From Breoghania corrubedonensis (GTDB lineage: Bacteria > Pseudomonadota > Alphaproteobacteria > Rhizobiales > Stappiaceae), in contig NZ_QAYG01000004.1 of the NCBI RefSeq assembly GCF_003053845.1, positions 186,001 through 250,000 of the forward strand: a stretch of DNA of 64,000 nucleotides, given 5' to 3'. Numbering within the stretch: position 1 is the stretch's first letter; every line of letters starts with the position of its first letter. Positions 18,886 through 28,386 of this stretch are shown here, piece after piece. A program made the translations under genes and the position numbers. Under the pieces are notes generated by a model. That model was given only the letters and a program-made list of their open reading frames with translations, was not told the origin of the DNA and made no database searches.

Positions 18886-19938
18886 ATGAGCCAACGTGAC
18901 GATTTCAAGCGTACGATCGTTTACGGCGACACGGCGTTAGCTTATCTGAAGAAAAACGAATTGCCGGCTTATCCGCGCAATTATGAACTTTGGTATACTT
19001 ATTCCGCCGGGTTCAATTATTCGCTCAACAAGGCCGTAAACGACATCCTGGGCAAGAAGGGCGGCATTACGCCCGATGAGGTTCAGAACGTTTACAACAG
19101 ATTTCTATGCCCCAACCGGCTGAGCGACCGCATCGATTCCGTCGGCTCCAGGCTGTCGGAGGAAATCGGGGAGGTTCTCGAGATCTTCTCCGCCGGCCTG
19201 TCTGCCAATTCAAAATACGCGGAAGCACTTGGCGGCGTGACGAAGGCTCTCGAACACGCGACCACTCGCGAGCAGTTCTCGGAGATCATTTCAACGATCG
19301 TCGCCGCGACCAACGAAACGGTTTCTCATAACCGAAAGCTGGAAGAACAGCTCTACGAATCCAATCAGCAGATATCGGGACTTCAGGAGAGTCTTGAAGC
19401 GATCCGCTTCGAATCACTGACCGATGAGTTGACCACGCTCGCCAACCGCCGCCATTTCGACGAAGCGATCACCCGCGCCGTTCGACAGGCTGGAGACGTC
19501 AACGAACCTCTCTCCCTGCTCCTCACCGACATCGACCATTTCAAGCAGTTCAATGACAATTACGGCCACCAGACCGGAGATCAGGTCCTGCGGCTGGTCG
19601 GACTTTCGGTGAAACAGAACGTCAAGGCGCAAGACATTGCCTGCCGTTACGGTGGCGAGGAATTTGCCGTCATTCTACCCCGCTCGAGCATGGAACAGGC
19701 CTATAGCGTTGCCGAACACATCCGCAAATCCGTGATCTGCAAGGAGTTGGTCAAGCGCTCTACCGGCGAGAACCTCGGCCGGATCACGATTTCGATCGGG
19801 GTTGCAAGTTTCCGCCCGGGCGATACGCCGAACGGGATCATCGGCCGCGCCGATGCGGCTCTTTACAGTGCCAAGCGCGCCGGCAGGAACCTCGTGAAAT
19901 GCGAGAGGGACCTGGATATCGAGGCTGCGGTCGCCTGA
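18886..19938 (+). CDS. GGDEF-domain diguanylate cyclase
   Basis: This predicted soluble enzyme makes cyclic di-GMP from GTP. The 350-residue protein has an N-terminal alpha-helical region of about 175 residues that I do not recognise. A helical linker follows, then a GGDEF domain (FESLTDELTTLANRRHF, LLTDIDHFKQFNDNYGHQTGD). The catalytic motif is intact as GGEEF. Five residues before it, the usual inhibitory-site RxxD reads KAQD, so product inhibition may be weakened. ATG 18886 is preferred over TTG 18874. The gene has no operon partner and is convergent with tenA. Confidence 0.9.
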   Translation: MSQRDDFKRTIVYGDTALAYLKKNELPAYPRNYELWYTYSAGFNYSLNKAVNDILGKKGGITPDEVQNVYNRFLCPNRLSDRIDSVGSRLSEEIGEVLEIFSAGLSANSKYAEALGGVTKALEHATTREQFSEIISTIVAATNETVSHNRKLEEQLYESNQQISGLQESLEAIRFESLTDELTTLANRRHFDEAITRAVRQAGDVNEPLSLLLTDIDHFKQFNDNYGHQTGDQVLRLVGLSVKQNVKAQDIACRYGGEEFAVILPRSSMEQAYSVAEHIRKSVICKELVKRSTGENLGRITISIGVASFRPGDTPNGIIGRADAALYSAKRAGRNLVKCERDLDIEAAVA

Positions 19939-19964
19939 AAGGCGTCTTCGCAACGCCTGATGCC

Positions 19965-20642
19965 TCAATCGGCAAGATCGAGGCCCATCTGCCAGAAATC
20001 GACTTCCAGCTTCGTCGCCTGTCGGAATATGCGGACCAGATCGGCGAAACGCGACTCGCTGAGATTTCCCCCCGCAAGCCTGTCCAGCCGGGCGCTGGCC
20101 TCCTCGGCGACCTCCCGGTACGCTTCAGTCGAATATTCCCCGATCCATTCATGATAGGGGTTGATCTCTTCGAGCGCTCCGGGCCAGGCAGCGAGCGCCT
20201 TGCCGATTTCCCAATAACCGATGACACAGGGGACGAGAGCGACGTGCAGGTCGAGCAGATCGCCGCGCATCCCCTCCTCCAGAACGTAGCGCGTATAGGC
20301 CATGGTTGCGGACGCTTCGGGTGTCGCCTCAAGATCCGCTTCGCTCAGTCCCCAGCCCGCGCACAGCCTCACGTGCAGCCCCATCTCCATGTCGAGCAGC
20401 GCGGACATGGTCTTGCCCGCCGAACGCATGTCAGCGAGATTGCGCGACTTGTAGACCGCCAGCGCATAGGCGCGCGCGAAGTGGATGAGGAAGAGATAGT
20501 CCTGCGCCAGATAGTGGCGGAAGCACGCTTGCGGCAACGAACCGTCGCCGAGCCCACGCACGAAGGCGTGGTCGGTATAGGCGGACCATTCGTCCGACGC
20601 CGCCGCCTTGAGCCGTTCGAATAGCGACGAGGACGGAGCCAT
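19965..20642 (-). CDS. tenA: TenA-family thiaminase II / aminopyrimidine aminohydrolase
   Basis: TenA salvages thiamine pyrimidine by hydrolysing aminopyrimidine breakdown products. The 225-residue all-helical protein shows the family start (YTDHAFVRGLGDGSLP), FRHYLAQDYLFL and the catalytic cysteine in ALVPCVIGYWEIG. It also has the C-terminal acidic residue region ATKLEVDFWQMGL. The start ATG 20642 overlaps the sufA stop by one base (TGATG), so it is translated as the last gene of the suf operon. The frame also runs upstream through sufA to 21020, which is spurious. Confidence 0.92.
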   Translation of the reverse strand: MAPSSSLFERLKAAASDEWSAYTDHAFVRGLGDGSLPQACFRHYLAQDYLFLIHFARAYALAVYKSRNLADMRSAGKTMSALLDMEMGLHVRLCAGWGLSEADLEATPEASATMAYTRYVLEEGMRGDLLDLHVALVPCVIGYWEIGKALAAWPGALEEINPYHEWIGEYSTEAYREVAEEASARLDRLAGGNLSESRFADLVRIFRQATKLEVDFWQMGLDLAD

Positions 20643-21010
20643 CAATGCGCCAGCGCCTCCGGGCTTGCAGGCGTGATCTCCACCGACTCGCCGCAGCCGC
20701 ACGCCGATGTCTGGTTCGGATTGTTGAAGACAAAGCCATTGCGCAGCTTCGTCTCCTCGTAGTCCATTTCCGTGCCGAGCAGGAAGAGCACCGCGGATGG
20801 ATCGACGTAAACACGTACCCCCTTGGTCTCGACCATGTCGTCGGCCGGATCGGCTTCGCTCACATAGTCGAGCGTATATTCCATCCCCGCACAGCCGCCC
20901 TTCTTGATGCCAACCTTGAGGCCGAGGGCGTCCTTGCCGGAATTTGCCATGATATCCCGAACGCGCTCTGCTGCCGCGTCCGTCAGCGTGATGACCTGAA
21001 ACTTGCCCAT
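20642..21010 (-). CDS. sufA: SufA, A-type Fe-S cluster carrier
   Basis: This carrier protein receives Fe-S clusters from the SufBCD scaffold and passes them to apo-proteins. The 122-residue product has the three conserved cysteines of A-type carriers: one in KKGGCAGMEY and two in the C-terminal ACGCGES. ATG 21010 begins MGKFQVITLTDAAAERV, matching the family, although the frame is open to 21163. It lies 61 bases after sufT in the leftward operon. Confidence 0.93.
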   Translation of the reverse strand: MGKFQVITLTDAAAERVRDIMANSGKDALGLKVGIKKGGCAGMEYTLDYVSEADPADDMVETKGVRVYVDPSAVLFLLGTEMDYEETKLRNGFVFNNPNQTSACGCGESVEITPASPEALAH

Positions 21011-21071
21011 CTGTGTCCAAGTCCTTCTTGTTACTGGTGCATTTGGTTCAAGGCGGAACCCTTGCCCACCT

Positions 21072-21518
21072 CTAGAACCAGTTAAGCGCCACGCGTGCCT
21101 CGTCCGACATGCGGCTGGGATCCCACGGCGGATCGAACACCATGCTGATGTCGACCGTTCCAACGCCCGGTACGGAGGAAACGGCGTCCTGCACCCAGCC
21201 GGGCATTTCGCCGGCGACCGGACAGCCCGGCGCGGTCAGCGTCATGTCGATGTTGACGGAACGGTCGTCCTCGATATCCACCTTGTAGACCAGCCCCAGC
21301 TCAAAGATGTCGACCGGAATTTCCGGGTCATAGACCGTCTTCAGTGCCGCAACGATATCGTCGGTGAGCCGCGCGATCTCCTCGGCCGGCAGTGCCGAAC
21401 CGCTTTCGGCCGGTGCCGCGGCATCGCCCGCGCCAGACTGCACAGGCGCGGCCGTTTCGGGTGTCCCCATCTCCATCGTTTCGGTGGAGCCTTCCGGGAT
21501 GCTCGTGTCTTCGGTCAT
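21072..21518 (-). CDS. sufT: SufT, DUF59/MIP18-family Fe-S maturation protein
   Basis: SufT helps mature Fe-S proteins in bacteria that use the SUF pathway. The 148-residue protein has a 45-residue Ala/Glu/Ser-rich N-terminal extension. The DUF59 domain follows, with YDPEIPVDIFELGLVY and the conserved cysteine in LTAPGCPVAGEMP. It ends with the PPWDPSRMSDEAR motif typical of SufT. It sits 11 bases after sufS. Confidence 0.92.
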   Translation of the reverse strand: MTEDTSIPEGSTETMEMGTPETAAPVQSGAGDAAAPAESGSALPAEEIARLTDDIVAALKTVYDPEIPVDIFELGLVYKVDIEDDRSVNIDMTLTAPGCPVAGEMPGWVQDAVSSVPGVGTVDISMVFDPPWDPSRMSDEARVALNWF

Positions 21519-21529
21519 CGCGTCTGTCC

Positions 21530-22780
21530 TTAAGAGAAGAATCTCTGTGCCTTTTTCAGCGCTTCGGCGAGGCGGTCGACTTCTTCCAGGGTGTTATAGA
21601 GCCCGAAGGAAGCGCGGCACGTGGACGTCACCCCAAAGCGTGCGAGCAAGGGTTGGGCGCAATGCGTCCCGGCCCTGACCGCGACACCCTCACGATCGAT
21701 GATGGTCGAGATATCGTGCGCATGAACCCCTTCCATCTCGAACGAAACGATGGCGCCCTTGCCGGGCGCATTGCCGAAGATCCTCAGCGAATTGATCTTC
21801 GAGAGCTCCGAATGCGCATAGTCGCGAAGGGCGTTCTCGTGCGCGGCGATGTTCTCGCGCCCCAGCCCCTGCATATAGTCGAGCGCGGCGCCAAGTCCAA
21901 TCGCCTGCACGATCGCCGGCGTCCCCGCCTCGAAGCGGTGCGGCGGATCGTTGTAGGTCACCATGTCCTCGGTCACGTCGAGGATCATCTCGCCGCCGCC
22001 GTTGAAGGGCCGCATCGCGGCAAGCCGCTCCTTCTTGGCGTAAAGCACGCCGATGCCCGTCGGGCCGTAGACCTTGTGCCCCGTCAGAACGAAGAAATCG
22101 CAGTCGAGATCCTGCACGTCGACCGGCATGTGAACGGCAGACTGGCTTCCGTCGACCAGCACCGGCACGCCATGCTCGTGGGCAATCCGGCAGATCTCCT
22201 TCACCGGCACGACTGTGCCCGTGACGTTCGACATCTGCGTGATCGCCACCAGCTTGGTGCGCGCGGTGATGAGTTTCTCGAACTCCTCCACGAGGAAGGA
22301 GCCATCATCCGCGATCGGCGACCATTTCAGCACCGCACCTTGCCGCTCGCGCAGAAAATGCCAGGGCACGATGTTGGAATGGTGCTCCAGAATGGAGACG
22401 ATGATCTCGTCGTCCTCGCCGATGCGCGGCATGGCGTGGGAATAGGCGACCAGATTGATCGCCTCCGTCGTGTTGCGCGTGAAGACGATCTCGTCCGTCG
22501 TCGGGGCATTGAGGAACCGGCGCACGCTCTCACGCGCCGCCTCGTAAGCTTCCGTCGCCGTGTTGGAAAGATAGTGCAGACCGCGATGGACGTTGGCGTA
22601 TTCCTCAGAATAGGCCTTCATCATGCGATCGAGCACGGCTTTCGGCTTTTGAGCGGACGCGCCGTTGTCGAGATAGACCAGAGGCTTGCCGTAGATCTCG
22701 CGGGCGAGGATGGGAAAGTCCGCCCTCACCTTCTCGACATCGTAACCGGCCGTGTCCTGGATGGGGGCTGCGTCGTTCAT
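21530..22780 (-). CDS. sufS: SufS, class II cysteine desulfurase
   Basis: SufS removes sulfur from cysteine and supplies it for Fe-S assembly on SufBCD. The 416-residue PLP enzyme shows YLDNGASAQKP near the N terminus, the PLP lysine in LTGHKVYGPTGIG and the catalytic cysteine loop RAGTHCAQPLL. The frame is open to 22984, but ATG 22780 gives the normal N terminus. It follows sufD by 11 bases. No SufE is seen in the window. Confidence 0.95.
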   Translation of the reverse strand: MNDAAPIQDTAGYDVEKVRADFPILAREIYGKPLVYLDNGASAQKPKAVLDRMMKAYSEEYANVHRGLHYLSNTATEAYEAARESVRRFLNAPTTDEIVFTRNTTEAINLVAYSHAMPRIGEDDEIIVSILEHHSNIVPWHFLRERQGAVLKWSPIADDGSFLVEEFEKLITARTKLVAITQMSNVTGTVVPVKEICRIAHEHGVPVLVDGSQSAVHMPVDVQDLDCDFFVLTGHKVYGPTGIGVLYAKKERLAAMRPFNGGGEMILDVTEDMVTYNDPPHRFEAGTPAIVQAIGLGAALDYMQGLGRENIAAHENALRDYAHSELSKINSLRIFGNAPGKGAIVSFEMEGVHAHDISTIIDREGVAVRAGTHCAQPLLARFGVTSTCRASFGLYNTLEEVDRLAEALKKAQRFFS

Positions 22781-22791
22781 CGCATCCGTCC

Positions 22792-24087
22792 TCAATAGCC
22801 GAGCCAGGTGCGGGTGCGTTCTTCCAACGCCTCCACGGCCTGCTCGTCGCCGATTTCCTCGATCACCTGCGACAGGAAGGCGAGGATCAGCAGCGTTTTG
22901 GCTTCCGCTTCCGGGATACCGCGGGCCTGCAGGTAGAACATCAGCTCCGCGTCGATTTGGCCGGACGTCGCACCATGCGCGCATTGAACGTCGTCGGCGA
23001 AGATCTCCAGTTCCGGCTTGTAGGCCATCTCTGCTTCATCCGACAGCAGCAGCGCCTGGCACATCATCTGGCCGTCCGTCTTCTGCGCATGCTGGAAGAC
23101 GTTGATCCTGCCCTGGAACACACCCTTGGCCTTGCCGTCGATGGCGGACTTGTAGAACTCGCGGCTTACGCAATTGGGCACGGCGTGATCGACCACCAGC
23201 GTCACGTCGGAATGCTGGTCCTCGGTGATGAGCATCGTGCCGCGAAGACCCGCACGCGCATTTTCGCCGTTGAAGCGCAGGAAAACCTGCGTGCGGGCAA
23301 GATGGCCGCCGGAATTGAAGACGAAGTGGTCAAAGCCGACCTCGGCCTCGAGCGCCGAGACGAAGGTGGACAGGTGTTGTGCCTGGTGCCCCTCGTTCTG
23401 GAGCTTGATCCAGGAGACGTCCGCCCCCTTGTCGGCCGAAAACTCGATCGCCGTGTTGGTCTGGTAGCGGCCCTTGCCGGAATAGACCTCGTTGAAGCGA
23501 ACTTTCGCGCCCGTGCCCACATGGACCACATGGCGCGTGTACGTCGCCGCCGGCTCTCCGGTCGCCACGTGCAGGATCTCGACAGGCCTGTCTATCGTGG
23601 CTCCGGCCGCAACCTCGATCAGCGCACCGTCACGCATGAAGGCGGTATTGAGATCAAGCGCACTGTCGGTCACGGTCCCGGCCAGATCGCCCAGTCCCTG
23701 CGGCCGCGCCTCACCGAGGGCTGTGGCAAGCGAAGTGATGGTCAGCCCCTCGATGCCGGCTATGTCGGAAAGCTCCGGCACATACAGCCCGTTGACGAAG
23801 ACGATGCGGGCGCCTGCCATGTCGCCGAAACCGGCCACCGCATCAACGGCGGCCCTCGCCTCGCCGGCCTCAGGCGCCTCAGCGATCGGCAGGGCCTCGC
23901 TCATGCCGCGGCGCAGATCGGTGTATTTCCACTCCTCCACGCGCCGGTTGGGCAGGCCGCGCGAGCGAAAGCCCGCGATCGCCTTTTCACGCAGCAGCTT
24001 GACCGCATCGGCGGTGGGCGCTGCTTCGTATTGTTCGATCAGCGCACGCTCGGCAGCCGTGCGCAGCGTCTCGTTGTCCGCTGTCAT
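22792..24087 (-). CDS. sufD: SufD, Fe-S scaffold subunit
   Basis: SufD is a beta-helix subunit of the SufBC2D scaffold and is needed for iron entry. The 431-residue protein has the N-terminal RRVEEWKYTDLR motif and the beta-helix core. The conserved C-terminal segment DDVQCAHGATSGQID carries the histidine shown to matter in other SufD proteins. It lies 21 bases after sufC in the leftward operon. Confidence 0.94.
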   Translation of the reverse strand: MTADNETLRTAAERALIEQYEAAPTADAVKLLREKAIAGFRSRGLPNRRVEEWKYTDLRRGMSEALPIAEAPEAGEARAAVDAVAGFGDMAGARIVFVNGLYVPELSDIAGIEGLTITSLATALGEARPQGLGDLAGTVTDSALDLNTAFMRDGALIEVAAGATIDRPVEILHVATGEPAATYTRHVVHVGTGAKVRFNEVYSGKGRYQTNTAIEFSADKGADVSWIKLQNEGHQAQHLSTFVSALEAEVGFDHFVFNSGGHLARTQVFLRFNGENARAGLRGTMLITEDQHSDVTLVVDHAVPNCVSREFYKSAIDGKAKGVFQGRINVFQHAQKTDGQMMCQALLLSDEAEMAYKPELEIFADDVQCAHGATSGQIDAELMFYLQARGIPEAEAKTLLILAFLSQVIEEIGDEQAVEALEERTRTWLGY

Positions 24088-24108
24088 GTCGCTTGCCTCC
24101 GTGCCCGA

Positions 24109-24870
24109 TTAAGCCGCTTCGCCGATGTAGTCCGCGTAGCCGTTCTTCTCCAGCTCCAGCGCCAGCTCCGGCCCGCCCGTCTTGACGATCCGGCCAGCGG
24201 ACAGCACGTGGACGATATCCGGCACGATGTGATCGAGCAGACGCTGGTAGTGGGTGATGACAACCATCGCGCGCTCCGGCGAGCGCAGACGGTTGACGCC
24301 GTCCGAAACCACTTTCAAGGCGTCGATGTCGAGGCCGCTGTCCGTCTCGTCGAGCACGCAGAGCGTCGGCTCCAGCAGTTCCATCTGCAGGATTTCGGAG
24401 CGCTTCTTCTCGCCACCGGAGAAACCGACATTGAGCGGACGCTTCAGCATGTCCGGTGTGATGTTCATCTTGTTCGCCTTCTCGCGAACAAGCTTCATGA
24501 AGTCCGGTGTCGGCAATTCACCAAGCCCGCGCGCCTTGCGCTGGGCATTGAGCGCGGCCTTCAGGAAGGTCATGGTCGCCACGCCCGGAATCTCGATCGG
24601 GTACTGGAAGGCCAGGAACATGCCGGCCACCGCCCGCTCGTCCGGCCCCATCTCCAGGATGTTCTCGCCGTTGAACAGAACTTCGCCTTCGGTGACCTCG
24701 TAGTCCTCCTTGCCGGCGAGCACATAGGAGAGCGTCGACTTGCCGGAGCCATTCGGCCCCATGATGGCATGGACCTCACCGGCATTCACGGTGAGATCGA
24801 CCCCGCGCAGGATTTCCGTGCCGTCCTCGGCGATGCGGGCATGCAGGTTCTTGATTTCGAGCAGTGCCAT
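24109..24870 (-). CDS. sufC: SufC, Fe-S assembly ATPase
   Basis: SufC is the ABC-type ATPase whose dimerisation opens SufB-SufD for cluster assembly. The 253-residue protein shows Walker A GPNGSGKST, the signature NVGFSGGEKKRSEILQM, Walker B CVLDETDSGLD and the switch histidine in VVITHYQRLL. Length and motifs are standard. It follows the small unknown gene by 68 bases. Confidence 0.96.
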   Translation of the reverse strand: MALLEIKNLHARIAEDGTEILRGVDLTVNAGEVHAIMGPNGSGKSTLSYVLAGKEDYEVTEGEVLFNGENILEMGPDERAVAGMFLAFQYPIEIPGVATMTFLKAALNAQRKARGLGELPTPDFMKLVREKANKMNITPDMLKRPLNVGFSGGEKKRSEILQMELLEPTLCVLDETDSGLDIDALKVVSDGVNRLRSPERAMVVITHYQRLLDHIVPDIVHVLSAGRIVKTGGPELALELEKNGYADYIGEAA

Positions 24871-24938
24871 TTTCAGATTTCCTATCCATCAGCCTGTTGC
24901 GCGTAGCCCAGTGGGATCGCTGCACGGCTGGCCTTGTT

Positions 24939-25385
24939 CTATTCGGTGCTCTCGCTGCCGGTCTCATCATCCGCATCCGGGATATCGATGAAACCATGTT
25001 CGACGATTTGCTCGACCAGGTAAGAGGTCCCGCTTCTGTCGAGTTCAGGGAAAAGCACCATAAGAGGTGTCGACAAAAGACCTTCGTCGTCGGGAAGTGG
25101 CGTGTAGACCGCGTCCATCGCCTCGTAGTCGAAGACCGTCACTTCCAGGGACCGTCCCGAGGGGTGGTCGATCGAAACAACATTCTCCTCAACCGAGATC
25201 TTGACCTCGATCGACGCATCTTCGGCGACTTTCGCGACGTATCCGGACAAGGATTGCGCGCCCAACGCGCATTCCGCCTGATCAATGTTTTCCCGATAGC
25301 CGTCAACGACCTCGTCGGCATACCTGTTAAGGTACAACACCCGAATATTCGGGCCTTCGGTGTCTAGCGCATCGATGTCAGCCAT
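24939..25385 (-). CDS. Conserved hypothetical protein inside the suf operon
   Basis: I do not recognise this 148-residue protein. It is acidic, has no cysteine pattern for metal binding (one cysteine, ECALG), no signal peptide and no membrane segment, and ends in a Ser/Glu/Asp-rich tail. The ATG overlaps the sufB stop (TGATG), so its expression is coupled to sufB. That fixed place between sufB and sufC argues for a link to Fe-S assembly or its control, but nothing in the sequence shows a mechanism. A GTG start 3 bases earlier is possible. Confidence 0.75.
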   Translation of the reverse strand: MADIDALDTEGPNIRVLYLNRYADEVVDGYRENIDQAECALGAQSLSGYVAKVAEDASIEVKISVEENVVSIDHPSGRSLEVTVFDYEAMDAVYTPLPDDEGLLSTPLMVLFPELDRSGTSYLVEQIVEHGFIDIPDADDETGSESTE

Positions 25386-26860
25386 CACCCAACGCTGCCT
25401 TCCAGCGAGATCGAGATCAGCTTCTGCGCTTCCACCGCGAACTCCATCGGGAGTTGCTGGATGACGTCGCGCACGAAGCCGTTGACAATGAGCGCCACCG
25501 CCTCCTCCGCACCCAGGCCCCGCTGCAGGCAGTAGAACAACTGGTCGTCGGAGATCTTCGACGTCGTCGCCTCATGCTCGAAGACGGCGCTGGCGTTCTT
25601 GCTCTCGATGTAGGGCACCGTGTGCGCACCACAGTCCTGCCCGATCAGCAGACTGTCGCATTGCGTGAAGTTGCGCGCGTTCGACGCCTTGCGGTGGGCA
25701 GAGACAAGGCCGCGATAGGTGTTCTGCGACTTGCCCGCCGAAATGCCCTTGGAAATGATCCGGCTCGACGTGTTCTTGCCGAGGTGGATCATCTTGGTGC
25801 CCGAGTCGATCTGCTGATGGCCGTTGGAAATGGCGATCGAATAGAACTCGCCGCGGCTGTCGTCACCGCGCAGGATGCAGGAGGGGTATTTCCAGGTGAT
25901 GGCCGACCCGGTCTCGACCTGCGTCCACGAGATCTTGGAGCGCGCGCCGCGGCAGTCGCCGCGCTTGGTGACGAAGTTGTAGATACCGCCACGCCCGTCC
26001 GCGTCGCCCGGATACCAGTTCTGGACGGTGGAGTACTTGATCTCCGCATCTTCCATGGCGACGAGTTCGACCACGGCCGCATGAAGCTGGTTCTCGTCAC
26101 GCTGGGGCGCCGTGCAGCCTTCGAGATAGGAAACGTAGGCCCCCTTCTCCGCGATGATCAGCGTGCGCTCGAACTGGCCGGTATTCTGCTCGTTGATACG
26201 GAAGTAGGTCGACAGCTCCATCGGGCAGCGCACGCCTTCGGGCACGTAGACGAACGAGCCGTCGGAGAAGACCGCCGAATTGAGGGTCGCATAGAAATTG
26301 TCGGAGATCGGCACGACCGAGCCCAGATACTTCTTCACCAGGTCCGGATGCTCGCGCAGCGCCTCGGAGATGGAGCAGAAGATGACGCCGGCCTTGGCCA
26401 GTTCCTTCTTGAAGGTGGTGACCACCGACACGCTGTCGAACACCGCATCGACCGCGACGCGGTTCTTAGGTTCTACGCCGGCCAGGATTTCCTGCTCGCG
26501 AAGCGGGATACCGAGCTTCTCGTAGGTCGCCAGCAGCTCCGGATCGACCTCGTCGAGGCTCTTAGGCCCGTCGCCGGACTTCTTGGGCGCGGAATAATAA
26601 TAGAGATCGTTGAAATCGATCTTGGGATAGCTCACCCGCGCCCAGGTCGGCTCTTCCATGGTGAGCCAGCGGCGATAGGCATCGAGCCGTATGTCCAGCA
26701 TCCACTCCGGCTCGCCCTTCTTGGCGGAAATGAAGCGGATGACGTCTTCGTTGAGCCCTTTGGGGGCCTTGTCGGATTCGATATCGGTCACGAACCCGTA
26801 TTTGTATTGCTCAACCTCGATCTCCCGAACGCGGTCGACCGTTTCTTGTACTGCAGGCAT
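25385..26860 (-). CDS. sufB: SufB, Fe-S scaffold subunit
   Basis: SufB is the main scaffold of the SUF complex. The 491-residue protein has the family's N-terminal region ([18 protein letters not shown]) and the beta-helix core. The C-terminal segment includes [18 protein letters not shown], whose cysteine is a proposed cluster ligand, and [17 protein letters not shown]. The frame is open to 26938, but ATG 26860 with GAGAGG upstream starts the normal protein. The stop overlaps the next small gene. Confidence 0.96.
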   Translation of the reverse strand: MPAVQETVDRVREIEVEQYKYGFVTDIESDKAPKGLNEDVIRFISAKKGEPEWMLDIRLDAYRRWLTMEEPTWARVSYPKIDFNDLYYYSAPKKSGDGPKSLDEVDPELLATYEKLGIPLREQEILAGVEPKNRVAVDAVFDSVSVVTTFKKELAKAGVIFCSISEALREHPDLVKKYLGSVVPISDNFYATLNSAVFSDGSFVYVPEGVRCPMELSTYFRINEQNTGQFERTLIIAEKGAYVSYLEGCTAPQRDENQLHAAVVELVAMEDAEIKYSTVQNWYPGDADGRGGIYNFVTKRGDCRGARSKISWTQVETGSAITWKYPSCILRGDDSRGEFYSIAISNGHQQIDSGTKMIHLGKNTSSRIISKGISAGKSQNTYRGLVSAHRKASNARNFTQCDSLLIGQDCGAHTVPYIESKNASAVFEHEATTSKISDDQLFYCLQRGLGAEEAVALIVNGFVRDVIQQLPMEFAVEAQKLISISLEGSVG

Positions 26861-26980
26861 TGGCCTCTCCATCCAGCGCGGGTCAAGAACCGCGTGTTGT
26901 CGAAGTCTCACGTATTTGAACCGACGATACGCAAGCACCGCCCGCCCGGCCGAACCGGACGTCTTCGCAAGTGGCGACCG

Positions 26981-28156
26981 TCAGGCCGCCTTCCCGGCTT
27001 TCGCCGGTTTCATCCTGTTCACGAGCCCGCGCCAGATTTCGGCGAAGCGCTCGACATCTTCCCGTGTGCTCGTCCAGCCGAGGCTCAGCCTCAGCGCACC
27101 GCGCGCAAGATCCACCGGCACGCCCATGGCCTCGAGCACATGAGAAGAAGAAACCTTTCCCGACGAACACGCCGAACCCGACGAGACCGCCGCTCCGGCC
27201 AGATCGCAAGCGATCAGCGCGGTTTCCGCGACCATACCCGCCACAGCGAAACTGATCGTGTTGGGCAGGCGCGGCACATCGCGTCCGAAAACGACCGTGT
27301 CCCCGTATATATGGCGCAATTCCGCTTCCAGCCAATCCCGGAGCGCGGTTATTCGCGCAGCTTCTTCCGCAACGGCCAACTCTTCCAGGGCGGCACCGAA
27401 ACCGGCGATCGCGGCGACATTCTCGGTGCCGGCCCGGTGCCGGCCTTCCTGGCCTCCGCCGGTGATCAGCGGTGCGGCGCGAAGGTCGTCGCGCCCGTAG
27501 ACAATCGCGCCCACGCCCTGCGGCCCGCCGATCTTGTGCGAGGAGACCGACATAATGTCGCAATCCCACGCGCCGATCGACACTGGGATACGGCCCAACG
27601 CCTGAACGGCATCCACATGCAAGTAACCACCGGCATCGCGAACGATTCGCGAGATCCCGGCCAAGGGCTGAACGACCCCGGTCTCATTGTTGGCCGCCAT
27701 CACCGAAACAAGCGGCACGCCGCCGGCCTCCGCCTCCCCGCGCACGAGCCTTTCTGCCTGCGACTTGTCAATGACACCGTCACCGGTAACCGGCAGTATC
27801 GTCACGCGGCGTGGGTCGAAGCGGCCTGCGGAGAGTACGGAAGCATGCTCCGTGGCGCCGACAAAGAGGCGGGTGGCCGGCCGCAACTGCCCGGATACGC
27901 TGATATTCGGCGTCAGGACCGTAACGTTCGCTTCGGTCGCGCCGCTGGTGAACACGATATTCTTGACCTTCGCGCCGGTGGCCGCCGCCAGCGACCTGCG
28001 CGCGGATTCGACAAGCCCACGCGCCGCCCGCCCCTCGCCATGGACCGAGGACGCGTTGGCAGGCCCGCCAAGGGCCACGACCATCGCATCGCGCGCAGCC
28101 GGCCGGAGCGGCGTCGTCGCATTGTGGTCCAGATAGATGCGGGAGCCCGCGTTCAT
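26981..28156 (-). CDS. NifS/IscS-type cysteine desulfurase
   Basis: This class I cysteine desulfurase is the first gene of the leftward suf operon. The 391-residue PLP enzyme has YLDHNATTPLRPA at the N terminus, the PLP lysine in SVSSHKIGGPQGVG and the mobile catalytic cysteine in SSGSACSSGKVSSSH. With SufS further down, the operon encodes two desulfurases, an arrangement common in alphaproteobacteria. The gap to sufB is 120 bases and contains no gene. Whether it feeds SUF or tRNA thiolation cannot be told here. Confidence 0.92.
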   Translation of the reverse strand: MNAGSRIYLDHNATTPLRPAARDAMVVALGGPANASSVHGEGRAARGLVESARRSLAAATGAKVKNIVFTSGATEANVTVLTPNISVSGQLRPATRLFVGATEHASVLSAGRFDPRRVTILPVTGDGVIDKSQAERLVRGEAEAGGVPLVSVMAANNETGVVQPLAGISRIVRDAGGYLHVDAVQALGRIPVSIGAWDCDIMSVSSHKIGGPQGVGAIVYGRDDLRAAPLITGGGQEGRHRAGTENVAAIAGFGAALEELAVAEEAARITALRDWLEAELRHIYGDTVVFGRDVPRLPNTISFAVAGMVAETALIACDLAGAAVSSGSACSSGKVSSSHVLEAMGVPVDLARGALRLSLGWTSTREDVERFAEIWRGLVNRMKPAKAGKAA

Positions 28157-28369
28157 TCCCTCGATTCCGCTCGTTCCTGCAACCGCAGCATGACAGCCCG
28201 ATCGTGCCCTAGCCTATGGTTGTTACCGTTTCCGATTCGCGTCGTAGCCCCATTGTGGCGTTAAGGCCATACGGAAATCCTTGAAATTCACCGCCGTCGT
28301 GACGATAACAGCACAGAGCTTCAAGGGACGCACCCCAAATGCTGCCACGGTGGCGGTTGGTCGCGCATC

Positions 28370-28386
28370 TTTCGAATTATTCTAAA
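28370..28386. promoter_or_regulatory. Irr-box (iron control element)-like palindrome
   Basis: TTTCGAA-TTA-TTCTAAA matches the TTTAGAA-N3-TTCTAAA layout of rhizobial Irr boxes with one mismatch. It lies in the 333-base divergent region, 214 bases upstream of the desulfurase/suf operon and 104 bases upstream of the hydrolase gene. Irr is known to control iron genes in this class, so regulation of suf by iron or haem status is likely. The rest of the divergent region shows nothing else I can name. Confidence 0.5.

Noticed and set aside
25454-28264. 936-codon open frame on the plus strand opposite sufB and the desulfurase gene
   Set aside because: Spans two well-supported genes and a promoter-containing gap in antisense; no domain.
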